Below, piece by piece: positions 54,401 to 62,300 of a stretch of DNA of 64,000 nt. The notes below the pieces were generated by a model, which saw only the letters and a list, made by a program, of their open reading frames with translations, ran no database searches and was not told the origin of the DNA. Origin of the DNA: Microcosmobacter sp040493455 (GTDB taxonomy: Bacteria; Bacteroidota; Bacteroidia; Flavobacteriales; Flavobacteriaceae); the NCBI RefSeq assembly GCF_040493455.1, contig NZ_JANFDA010000005.1, forward strand, positions 266,611-330,610. Reading direction: 5' to 3'. Made by a program: the position numbers and the translations under genes. Position 1 is the first letter of the stretch; each line of letters begins with the position of its first letter.

Positions 54401-55721
54401 GTATTGTAAAGGTATTAGCATTTGTTCCGGCAGCAACATCAACATTGCCAAAATCTGTATCGTCTGTTACAGAAGGCGTTGTGTCTCCATCATTAATCGT
54501 ATTTCCTAGTCCAGTGATATTAATTTCTGGAGTTGGAATCGCTAAACCGCTTAAATCTATAATTTGAATTTCATGACTCAACGTACCATTATTTTTGTGG
54601 CACCAGTGTGCAGCTTGAGTTGTGGAGTTTAGGTAGTAGTTTCTCCATCCTCTACCATAACCAGCACCTGTACTATTTGCTGTAGTTGTTCCTACAATTA
54701 AGGCTTCGCTTAAAGATGAAAGACCAGCACTAGCAATATTGATAGTCGTTTCTCCATTTGAGTTACTTGTGTCTTGAAAACGAGTAACATTAAGTCCAGT
54801 ATTATTTAATACATGAACAAAATGCCTGTTAGTTCCATCATGGTTAGAGTGGAATGTCCAATCTACGGTTTGGTTATTTGCACCTGGGTCAGTGATTGGC
54901 CAGTTGTCTGCACAACCATCATCAACACCATCTGTAGTCATATCCCCTCTATGGTGTGTGAATATAATCGCTTCGCTCCAATCACTAACATTAGTTGCTG
55001 TACCCGTACCATCAGAGTTAGCTCTTAAGGTAATAGAACCAGTATCTGCAGAAGAACTACCAGAGTCACCATGCAAAACCGTCCAGTTGCTACCAGTAAA
55101 TTCAACTACAGTAACATAAACTGTAATGTTATTACCATCTGAACCCTTCTGTACTCTAAGTGTTGTAGCATTTTCTAAATAAGCTACTGCAGTACTAGAA
55201 TCGGCATCATCACCATTTGCACTGTTAATAATACCAGTAATAAATGGAATACAATCATTGGCATTAACTACTCCTGTTAAGGCTTGAGTAACACTATTGG
55301 TACCACCATTTAAGGATATGGTATAACGACCTCTAACAATCATTTCGTTAGCACCTCCTGGGCTACCTGTGTACTCCCATAAGGAAGTGTTGAATCTCAT
55401 GGTTTGAGATCTAGAACCAGAATCCCTATAATAGGATAGGGTAGTTGTACCAGTTAATTGTCTACCACCAGACATATCATCACCCTCTAAGTTGTTTGTG
55501 TTTAAGTCTGTTCTACCTGCATTAGCTTTACGGTTATTATTTGCTAGTGCAACGGTATTGGACATATTAACTGCGGTAAAACTCGTATTGGTTCCACCAC
55601 TGTTGCCAATATCATCCTGTATGTGTTGTACATTAAAATCTTGAGCTGTTAAAGCTACAGATGTGAAAAGTATGCAAGTGAGTAGCGCATACGTTCTGAA
55701 TGAAAGCGTAATAGTTTTCAT
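48417..55721 (-). CDS. Giant T9SS-secreted adhesin-like protein with ASH and LamG domains
   Basis: 2434 residues. Signal peptide 1-26 (ending ALTAQ). An N-terminal beta region (27-395) is followed by three copies of a choice-of-anchor-D/ASH domain of about 122 residues (about 400-520, 528-650, 770-890), each with GDTTP.. TDDTDFG, NTFTI.N and TFDITFNPSA.GLRTA. Copies 2 and 3 flank a small beta domain (VEVYWPSWSSENRVEVYD). Then come a MAM-like domain (about 900-1075), a LWLKANDGNHTDGDSVSVWEDQG domain, a LamG/concanavalin domain (about 1573-1720, DEVRVWDAALTVDQL), a YNYWSSPVG module and a type A sorting domain (about 2360-2434, YIIKLYTASGSVSKKVLVK). The protein is likely displayed on or released from the surface through T9SS to bind polysaccharide or cells. 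Its C-terminal half is paralogous to the gene at 59334. Confidence 0.88.
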   Translation of the reverse strand: MKTITLSFRTYALLTCILFTSVALTAQDFNVQHIQDDIGNSGGTNTSFTAVNMSNTVALANNNRKANAGRTDLNTNNLEGDDMSGGRQLTGTTTLSYYRDSGSRSQTMRFNTSLWEYTGSPGGANEMIVRGRYTISLNGGTNSVTQALTGVVNANDCIPFITGIINSANGDDADSSTAVAYLENATTLRVQKGSDGNNITVYVTVVEFTGSNWTVLHGDSGSSSADTGSITLRANSDGTGTATNVSDWSEAIIFTHHRGDMTTDGVDDGCADNWPITDPGANNQTVDWTFHSNHDGTNRHFVHVLNNTGLNVTRFQDTSNSNGETTINIASAGLSSLSEALIVGTTTANSTGAGYGRGWRNYYLNSTTQAAHWCHKNNGTLSHEIQIIDLSGLAIPTPEINITGLGNTINDGDTTPSVTDDTDFGNVDVAAGTNANTFTIQNLGSAVLNLTGSSPYVAISGANAADFTVTVIPAPSIAGSGNTTFDITFNPSAVGLRTATVSIANDDSDENPYTFDIQGTGFTPAPEINIQGNGTNITDGDTTPSVTDDTDFGSVDVAAGTNVNTFTIQNTGTLNLNLTAASPYVAISGAHAGDFTVTAIPAATIGASGSTTFDITFNPSALGLRTATVSIANNDSDENPYTFDIQGTGSTITYSQVTVEVYWPSWSSENRVEVYDPSNTLLSTIDNGYDGSANNSYATTVDLGCLQDLNNYYITMYDTYGDGWNGTGPYVIVRVNGVIVINNDGSSTTSAGVGVNVNFNVSGGAAGAEMQVTGNGTEITDGDTTPDPTDDTDFGSVNAAAGFNVNTFTINNTGCTASLNLTGSSPYVTITGAHAADFTLTANPSTPIASSSSTTFDITFNPSALGLRTASVSIANDDSDENPYTFDIQGMGIDICGGSTITSFPHSEDFETGLGDWYQETSSDDFDWTRQTGGTPSTQTGPAQADSGSYYLFTESNGNTNTTAILNSPCYNLTGLANPRFTFHFHMRGEASGTSYMGDLSIELSTDGGSTFTVIPWSHSGSLQSAGLSAWIAISLDLSPYIGQTIKLRFVGDVSNDNRSDMAIDNVSLFDAADPTIIPGDATTDLSLWLKANDGNHTDGDSVSVWEDQGFAADAKPHIAAQSPTYRDNATDNVNFNPVIEFDNTYATFSLDSDYRYDLNTTQFLEGDYGYYTEELFIVIIPDDTPVDNSFGFMDVICGDSNTSNNQTDTTGIGFGDYTGRISGEIISYAHSTYTQTEAGDGYAVAEIGTGSSYDNVGIINTRRNTGNTQQELYYNANDIETNQNDVAEFLNSDDTRYWIGRSKGWEATTNARIAEVISFKDRLTDTDLTQERNRIQSYLGIKYGITLGVNGTSQDYVDSDGTVIWDVDTGVPANDVFNYDIAGIGRDDDSDLLQKQSRSVNNATDGTGRTQGVLTMGISSIANTNNLNTNTSLTDKQFLIWGNDGVDLDDPAVVVDVDMSTDITPTISGGTWVQFNGIARTWKVVERGGDIPEVEVEILTNAVRTATPPDGRYLMFISDTPNFDPTADYRVMSATTNELGEATLTTNYDFDGTKYITFGWAPERVFERSIYFDPADTNYVDMEDALDLDNTGFTVSAWVMRDTNSANKSILSKRDASYTGGYDLKITTTGYAEMSWGASGSQSITSNVQIPLNQWHHIAVTYSSGTARMYIDGVLSNTASLSAPAATTHSFYIGAAAKNTPQAFFHGNIDEVRVWDAALTVDQLHYIMNQEIEANATFVSGKYFNDISVTPTKNDVSTLPWADLAGYYPMSTYTYTNTKDESGNGHQGALRNLRTVDRQTAPLPYQSAQDGQWDLNNTWVNGTLQTIPGTTSIVDSNVSVDWNIVRTTHSVVIDDDSDLPTANNGNRSVLALFVDSNTLTVDGTTNLATTTFDGTGLTVTHYLNLDGDIDLEGESQLIQSLDSDLAVTSAGSVERDQQGTADTYTYNYWSSPVGIMNTTTNNNGYTLPDVMRDGTNAITYATSGYDGSNTNPITIADYWIWKFANQPDDDYSAWQHVRSTGSMLAGEGFTMKGPGSGVVADEQNYVFLGKPNNGDINLTINANNDYLVGNPYASAIDANQFILDNGSVIGGTGATTGTLYFWEHWGGGNHNLGDYLGGYATYNLSGGVPSASLGVNDPDVGTGGTPRKRPGRYIAVSQGFFVVAEGSGGTINFNNGQRVFQRESAVLDGGASVFMRTAADPNVNTGGDDRMKFRIGLYSVNTLQRQVLLTIDENATVNVDWGYDAKLNESQMDDLYWMVEGEKYIIQGSNEAEDYSVYPIGIKTDMDGMNTISINELENVPSNITVYLHDKDNEMYYNLSEGDHEFYLDAGEYNDRFEITFSNPDSLSIGESELNTVDVYYVNDIESVVLRNPTGLDIKSIEMFNMLGQSIHTIENISGSGYSEYEVKNLSSGTYIIKLYTASGSVSKKVLVK
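53050..54530 (-). repeat. Three in-gene repeats encoding ASH domains
   Basis: Approximate units 54160-54530, 53770-54140 and 53050-53410 encode the three near-identical domains of the giant protein. Similarity is visible at DNA level (recurring GTATAAGGATTTTCATCACT-type blocks), so recombination between copies could change domain number. Confidence 0.75.
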
Positions 55722-55765
55722 AAGCGGTTAAATTTTGTAGATAATGGGGGTTATCTATTATGTGT

Positions 55766-55814
55766 CAAATATAGAATCGAATTCTATGAAATGCAAAAAA
55801 AATCGATGAAATAC
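55766..55814 (-). promoter_or_regulatory. Promoter and direct-repeat element of the giant adhesin gene (copy A)
   Basis: Minus-strand -7 box TATATTTG (55773-55766) and a TTG at -33 (55796-55794) 20 bases upstream. On the plus strand TATGAAATGC (55785-55794) and GATGAAATAC (55805-55814) are direct repeats with a 20-bp period; the nearer one overlaps the -33. The same element precedes the genes at 55906 and 58450. Confidence 0.65.
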
Positions 55815-55850
55815 ACATTGAATTTGTAACTTGTTGATTTTCATATAAAT

Positions 55851-55882
55851 AAAAACCCGAAATCTTAAGCAAATTTCGGGTT
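55851..55882 (-). terminator. Terminator of the M14 carboxypeptidase gene
   Basis: Arms AACCCGAAAT (55854-55863) and ATTTCGGGTT (55873-55882) with an A-run on the plus strand, giving a T-run on the transcribed minus strand just after the gene. Confidence 0.85.
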
Positions 55883-55905
55883 CTTGCTAAATTTTATATT
55901 CCTAA

Positions 55906-58335
55906 TTACTGTCTAATCAATTGTTTTACAACTGAGTTGCTAGTTTCATTATCTATGATTTTTATGAAATAGCTCCCTTGAGATAGGTTGTCTAGGTTTG
56001 ATAAATTGAATACGCCATTCTGTGAATTTAGGCTATCAACTTTCAATATTGAACGACCAAGAGCATCATACATTTCTACTGCAATACTATTTGTAGCATA
56101 TTGGTTTGGTAGTTGAATGTTGATACTATTATTGAATGGGTTTGGATAGATACTTGTATCACTCAACTCATTATCAGCTATAGTAAGTGTATCTTCAACA
56201 GTAACAATAACTTCTTCACGAGCACTTTTAATTTCTTCAACCTTCCAGTCGTAGAAGAAATAGTAGTATTGTGTTCCTGCATTACTATCTGTTATCGTCA
56301 CAGGTCCTGATGTGTAAGGATAGGATGTACCTGCATTATTTCTCCATATCTGGAAACCACTAGACATTTCTTTACTCGCTAGTCTCATATCAGTTCCAAC
56401 AGGAATTATGAAGTTTAATTCTACTTCTTGAATTCCGGTGTTGTCAATAATAAAGACTCTAGAGTCTAACATGTTTCCAGAACTATCTTGCAATTGGATT
56501 TCGATTTCACCAGTATTTCCGGCGTTAATCTCAACAGACTTTAAGCGTACCTGTTCGGTACTGCTAAATACTAAATAGCGTTCAGTAGAGCCTCCAGTAA
56601 ATTGATTACCATTGGCTTGGTTATCTGTTGAACCAGCATTTGGTCTAGAGATTACATCTTCAACAAAGTAAGATGTTGTCACATTCAAAGATGGTGTGGT
56701 AAAGTTTGCACCAGTAAAAACAGGGGCAACATCATCAGCGTTTTCATACCAGTTAATCGTACCAGATCCTGTTGCAGATAGGTCAGCTGTTTCACCTGTA
56801 TTGATTGTAACATCATTCGCGATTGGGTTTGCTGTTGAAGCGACCATCGTAACATTTTCGATTTTTACAGCATTGTCCGTCACCGTAATATTTCTATTTT
56901 GAGTCACATAACCTGGAGCTTCAAAAGTTACATTATAGGTACCCGCTTTTATTGGTCTATAGTAGTCACCTAGATCTTTATTAGAAGTTATCCAAGAGTT
57001 CAAAGCATCGTGTCCACTAATGTACACTCTAGCTTCAACAGGATTTCCAGATTCATCAGTAATGATTCCCTGGAATCCATAGTTGACCTGCTTTATGTAG
57101 TCTAAGAATGCTTGTCTATTATAGTCCCAGTGATTTGGCAACTGATTTCCATTGATCCATTTAGTATCTGAAAGCTCTATCGTTACTTCTCTAGAATGTC
57201 TATAATAGTTCATGTAATCTTGACGTCCGCCATAAACAACATACCATGCAGCACCATTTGTCACACCTGGGCTTGGGTAAGTCCCTGCATCTTCATCAAC
57301 AGTCATATACCCAGCAGGGCTATTGTTTTGACAATGTGTAGCATATTCAACTGAAATATGTTCATACCAATCGTGATCCGCATGCTGATCATAAGTATTG
57401 TCATAAGCATAATTCACTAACTCAGTACCGCCATGGAAGTTTGCTGATAAAACAATATCATGAGCTTCTTCAAATTTCATAAAAGCTATAGTTTCTGCTT
57501 CATAAACATTACCAATACTACTAAAGTGTAAACGACTTGTATTACTACCATTACCATTAATTCTCCCAATATTTTGATTATCTGGATAGTTTCTATTTAA
57601 ATCTTGATTGTTAGCATTTCCACGCCTAGGATTTGTAATCGTGTTATTTCCTGCAGCTCTATAAGCACCATCAGGATTTGCTAGTGGATTGATATAGATT
57701 TCGGTTGAATTAACAATATTATCAACTTCAGTATCACTACCATAGTTGGTCAATAGATAATCGATCAATCGAATCATTAATGGGTATCCAGCCAATTCAT
57801 CACCATGCATAGATGATGTATACATAAATTCTGGCTCAGCTTCATTTTGATTAACATTATCAGAAATCTTTAACATTAATAATTCGCGACCTGTAGACGT
57901 TGTACCTATGGTTTCTAAAGAACATAGGTTAGGATATGTTGTAGCATAGTAATTCATTTTTGCCACATATTGCGAATATGTAGGATATTCGTCCCAAGTA
58001 GTATCCCAAGCATTTACATCGTAAGACACAGAACCATGTGGATTAAACTCATTATCACTTTCATTAACGCTATAGGATAGACCGTAGGTTAAGAATCTTT
58101 CGAAGGTTTCTGCTGTTCCGTAAGCTTCAATTTCTAAAGTCTCTCTGTTTACTCTATGTCCAATAGACAAGAATTCGGAAATCTCTTGAAACTGCTCTAC
58201 ACTATTAGCTGTAAAGAAAAAGCAAACTTCTCCTTTAGACTGAATATAATCCTGAGCTTTTTGAAGGTCGGTTTGTGAGTAGGTGCTGAATGCACATAGT
58301 AATGCAAACGCAAATAGAATAGTAGTTTTTTTCAT
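55906..58335 (-). CDS. T9SS-secreted M14 zinc carboxypeptidase
   Basis: 809 residues: signal peptide (1-20, ending STYSQ), a short propeptide-like region, then an M14 peptidase domain (about 115-420). Zinc ligands fit H-x-x-E in SSMHGDELAGYP and His in SANFHGGTELVNY; the catalytic Glu is in REVTIELSDTKW. Substrate-binding residues lie in NPRRGNANNQDLNRNYPDNQ. A carboxypeptidase-regulatory-like domain (about 425-505), an Ig-like/beta-sandwich region and a type A sorting domain (SIYPNPFNNSINIQL to the end) follow. It should cleave C-terminal residues from proteins outside the cell. It has the shared direct-repeat element upstream and its own terminator. Confidence 0.92.
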   Translation of the reverse strand: MKKTTILFAFALLCAFSTYSQTDLQKAQDYIQSKGEVCFFFTANSVEQFQEISEFLSIGHRVNRETLEIEAYGTAETFERFLTYGLSYSVNESDNEFNPHGSVSYDVNAWDTTWDEYPTYSQYVAKMNYYATTYPNLCSLETIGTTSTGRELLMLKISDNVNQNEAEPEFMYTSSMHGDELAGYPLMIRLIDYLLTNYGSDTEVDNIVNSTEIYINPLANPDGAYRAAGNNTITNPRRGNANNQDLNRNYPDNQNIGRINGNGSNTSRLHFSSIGNVYEAETIAFMKFEEAHDIVLSANFHGGTELVNYAYDNTYDQHADHDWYEHISVEYATHCQNNSPAGYMTVDEDAGTYPSPGVTNGAAWYVVYGGRQDYMNYYRHSREVTIELSDTKWINGNQLPNHWDYNRQAFLDYIKQVNYGFQGIITDESGNPVEARVYISGHDALNSWITSNKDLGDYYRPIKAGTYNVTFEAPGYVTQNRNITVTDNAVKIENVTMVASTANPIANDVTINTGETADLSATGSGTINWYENADDVAPVFTGANFTTPSLNVTTSYFVEDVISRPNAGSTDNQANGNQFTGGSTERYLVFSSTEQVRLKSVEINAGNTGEIEIQLQDSSGNMLDSRVFIIDNTGIQEVELNFIIPVGTDMRLASKEMSSGFQIWRNNAGTSYPYTSGPVTITDSNAGTQYYYFFYDWKVEEIKSAREEVIVTVEDTLTIADNELSDTSIYPNPFNNSINIQLPNQYATNSIAVEMYDALGRSILKVDSLNSQNGVFNLSNLDNLSQGSYFIKIIDNETSNSVVKQLIRQ

Positions 58336-58399
58336 CAGATTTGGGGTTGTTTAATGAAATTTTGCGAGGCTAATATATCATAATATTTTAATTTTTATC

Positions 58400-58429
58400 T
58401 ATGAAATGCATAAAAAATCGATGAAATGC
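58400..58429 (-). promoter_or_regulatory. Direct-repeat element upstream of the carboxypeptidase gene (copy B)
   Basis: Plus-strand TATGAAATGC (58400-58409) and GATGAAATGC (58420-58429), the cleanest copy of the 20-bp-period element, starting 65 bases before the ATG. The -7 box is less clear here; TATATTAG (58377-58370) is the best candidate and would place the element one helical turn further upstream than in copies A and C. Confidence 0.6.
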
Positions 58430-58449
58430 ATTTTTATAATAGATTACTT

Positions 58450-59235
58450 CTAAATGATAATCTTCTTAATTATTGTTTTTTGATTAGAAGTAACATGAAT
58501 AATTAGTGTACCATTAGAAAGGTAGTTGGTTCTATATTCAGCAGATTTTGTGTGAGTATTGGGTTTATCCAAATGATATAGAATCCTTCCATTGATATCG
58601 AATATTGAAAGTGTATCAATAAAGCTAGACTCGCTACTGATTGCGAGTGTTTCTGAAAAGTTATCGTAATAGACATTTATTTCAGGTAGACTATGTTCTT
58701 CTATGCTAAGATATTCTGCCATAGCTGTGTTAGAAAAAGTGATATAGAACCTATTTATGTGCTCTCCATAGTCAATTGTTGACAAAAATGAACTGTTGTT
58801 AATTAGCGTGTAAGTATTTAGCACACTATCGTAAACGTAAACATCTATTTCATTATCAAAGTTTTCTAAAGCATCTAAGTCAATAGAAATTTCTCCTGGG
58901 TTACTAATAAACATTCCTAGTGGATATACTTTCATATCATCAAAACTCCCAACCCCTTGGATAACATAGCGTTCATCATCAATCATCCAGTTTAAATCAT
59001 CTGGAAGGTTTTCGATATTAGCAGCATCATAACCATAGTCAAACCCATCTGTTGCGGCATCATCTGGAGTAAACCCAAGGAGCAAATGTCTTACATAACC
59101 AGTTGAGGTTGTAAAATCAATTCTTACTCTTTGAATATCATTAAAATCTTCAGAATTTGTTGTTGAATCGGAGCTAGCAGTTATAGGATAAAAGCATATA
59201 AAAGCAATAGCAAGCTTTAGTAAAGTTTTCATCAT
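58450..59235 (-). CDS. Short secreted protein, free-standing copy of the adhesin C-terminal module
   Basis: 261 residues with a signal peptide (about 1-20). The body (DIQRVRIDFTTSTGYVRHLLLGFTPDDAATDGFDYGYDA, WMIDDERYVIQGVGSF, YPLGMFI) matches the region just before the sorting domain of the giant protein at 59334 almost motif for motif, and more loosely that of the 48417 gene. A sorting-domain-like end follows (DTLSIFDINGRILYHLD, LSNGTLIIHV, IIKKIII). There are no other domains. It looks like a truncated or duplicated paralogue kept as a gene with its own strong promoter and regulatory element. Function unknown. Confidence 0.8.
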   Translation of the reverse strand: MMKTLLKLAIAFICFYPITASSDSTTNSEDFNDIQRVRIDFTTSTGYVRHLLLGFTPDDAATDGFDYGYDAANIENLPDDLNWMIDDERYVIQGVGSFDDMKVYPLGMFISNPGEISIDLDALENFDNEIDVYVYDSVLNTYTLINNSSFLSTIDYGEHINRFYITFSNTAMAEYLSIEEHSLPEINVYYDNFSETLAISSESSFIDTLSIFDINGRILYHLDKPNTHTKSAEYRTNYLSNGTLIIHVTSNQKTIIKKIII

Positions 59236-59255
59236 AAGTAGATTTAAGGGCTCTA

Positions 59256-59303
59256 CAAAGATAGAACTTTATCTATGAAATGCAAATATTATCGATGAAA
59301 TGC
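59256..59303 (-). promoter_or_regulatory. Promoter and direct-repeat element of the short module gene (copy C)
   Basis: Minus-strand TTTG at -33, a 19-base spacer and TATCTTTG (59263-59256) make a consensus promoter. Plus-strand TATGAAATGC (59274-59283) and GATGAAATGC (59294-59303) have the same 20-bp period; the nearer repeat ends at the -33 element, as in copy A. Confidence 0.68.
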
Positions 59304-59333
59304 TTTTTAATATAGCTTTTGAACAATATAAAC

Positions 59334-62300
59334 TTAGAGTGAAATAATTACTTTTTTATTGAAGACTTTACCTTCGCTATGTACTTTCACAATATAAGTA
59401 CCTTCAGAAATACCAAGCACAGGAACAGATATACTGCTTGGAGAGAAACCATCAGAATCTAACCATGTCCTTACTTTTTGACCTAGGATATTGTAAAGCT
59501 CTATTTTATCTATAGGTCTACCGTCAAAAGTATTAACATAGATATAATGACTTTCGCTAAGGTAACTAATCACCATCTTATCTTTTTCTACTTCAGAAAT
59601 TGATAACGTGTCTTCCTCCATGAAGGTAATAAAGAAACGATCTATATGGTCACCAGAATCAACTTCAATAACAAAATCGTTATCATTGATTTGGAAGTAA
59701 GTATCTAGTAATGCATCATAAATAAAGACATCAATAACGTCACTAAAATTCTCCAATTGAGATAATGAAACTTCAACGGAGCCACTATTAGTCATGAACA
59801 GGCCTAAAGGATATTGTTTGGTAATGTCAAAAGAACCAACACCTTGAGTTGAGCAAGTCAATTCATCAACCATCCAAAGCATATCATCTTCCAACAATTC
59901 AGTTTCTTCAGCATCATAACCATAATCAAAACCATCAGTAGCAGAATCATCTGGTGTAAACCCTAATAATAAAGGTCGTATAGCACCATCAGGGTTTTTG
60001 AAATTAATTCGAACTCTCTGTATATCATCTTCTCCAACAGCATCAGAGCTAGCAGTAGTATTAGGGTTTTCACTTCTTATAAATACTGAAGTATTTACAG
60101 CTTCTCTAACAAATTGTCTTTGATCGTTATGGAATGTCACATTACCACCTACATTACTGGCCGTAACATAGAACCCTTGCGCTACTGGGACATAACGTCT
60201 TGGTATTTTTGAAGGTGTTCCATTGCCACTTACCAGAGGAGGCGAAACCGCAGCGTTACCACCTGTTAAGTTATAGGTAGCATAACCACCTTCATAATCC
60301 TCTAAAATGTGTGTGAAGTTAGAAGTATAGTGTTCCCAGAAGTATAGAGTACCGTCTGTACTGTTTGAGCTTCCAGCATTTCCACCAGGAATATTATCCA
60401 ATATGAACTCATTGCCATCTAAGGCCGAAGGGTAAGGATTCCCAACTAATGCCTGATTTCCAATCGTGATTGGCGTTGTAATGGTGCCGTTATTTGGCTT
60501 CCCGATATATACATAGTTTTGTTCAGAAGAGGCAGCGCCACTACCTTTCATAGTATAACTTAGACCAACCGCTAGAGTTCCCGTTTCTGTTAAGTACCTC
60601 CAATCGGCATAAGTATCCGCAGGATAGTTTTCATAAACATAAATCCAGCGTCTACTTAGTGTAATAGGAGTAGTAGAGCCATTTGCGTCATAACTATTAG
60701 TCCATTGGAAATTTAAAGGATTGTTACTATTAGTACCATCTCTAAAGACTCCATTTACAGTGTAATCTCCATTGTTTGAAGTTGTATTTATTGGGCTTAC
60801 AGGTGAACTCCAATAATTATAGTTGTAGAAGTTCGTTGTACCCTGTTGATCTCTTTCCAGATAACCAGCACTAGTAACGTCTAGTATACTGCCTTCGTTT
60901 TGAATCAATTGAGATTCGCCAACTAGATCAATAAACCCGTCTAGTTTTAGGTAATGAGATACTGTTAAACTTTGACCAGTATTAGTTTCATTTTGAGTGT
61001 CATTTGGATCTGAAATCGTTAGCTCTTTACCAGACGTATCAGAAATTAATCCAAGAACGGTTATATTTTTATTTCCTGAATCAATATTATGAGATATTTG
61101 AACAATATTCCAATCTATTGGCGTAACACCGTCTATACCCAAGCTATTTGGAGCATCCCAAACATTGAAATGAGTCCAAGTATTATCAGTTGCCCATTGT
61201 TGACCATCAACTCTAGACGTATATGGCAATGGCGCAGTTTCTTCTTGTGAAGAATTCATATTTCTTAAACGACCATCAATGCTTCCAGCAATTGTAGTTA
61301 ATTGACCACAGTTAAGATCCATTCTGTAATAACCATCAAGATTTGCCCATAATAAACCGTTGATATCCAAAGGCACAATTTCTCCTCTTACAGTATTACC
61401 ATTATTTTGAATTTGTTGATTCATCATTTGTCGAATCTGGTCTACAGTAAGAGCAGTGTTCCATATTCTTACTTCATCAATCCATCCGTTATAGTGATTT
61501 GTTGGATCTCCAGTTTTATCCATTGCACCAATGATAAAACTTCTAGCGTTCACCGATGGAGCCGAGCCGGCAGTAGTATTGACAAGTATACCATCAACAT
61601 ATAACCTATAATTTCCTGAATTGAATGTTACAGCAACATGATACCATCTATTTATGGTTAGTGCATATGGTGAATTAATAGAGCCACCATTGTTCCAATT
61701 GAATGACAACGTATTGTTAGTTAATCGCAAGTCGTAACCATTAGTAAGGTTGTTAGCGTCTCTTTTAGATAGTAAAGCTTGTGTGCCAGACAATGCATTT
61801 GGTTTAACCCAAACTTCAAGACTAAAGTTATTTCCAGCCGGGTAGTTGTCATCAAATGTGATATAATCATTCACACCATCAAAATCAACTGTGTTACAAT
61901 TGTCTATTATAACTTGCATGTCATCAAAAGAGCAGCCAGCAACGGTCCATCTAAGTGTATAAGTTCCAGCTTCACCAGTAAAAGTTGCTCTCGGGTCACC
62001 TACATTTGAAAAGGAATAGGTGTTTCCGCAAGCCGAAGGCGAAGATACAACGGACCAGACACCAGCATCTCCAGTTCCCGGATACGTTCCAGTGACATAA
62101 TTATTATCATAAGCACCATTAGCAATATTTTGAGCAGCCGTTAGAGTATTATCGTAAGCATTAAGGTTTACAGTAGACAATCCACATTCTCCAGTAATAG
62201 GAGCAATGTCCTTACCTGCATAAGCGAAAGAGACATTAACATCTATAAACTCTGTACCTTCATCTCCATCAGCTCTACAGCCATTGATGAGAGATGTTAC

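Noticed and set aside
53050..54530. CRISPR-like repetition
   Set aside because: The repeats are about 370 bp, in frame, and encode protein domains; there are no short repeat-spacer units.
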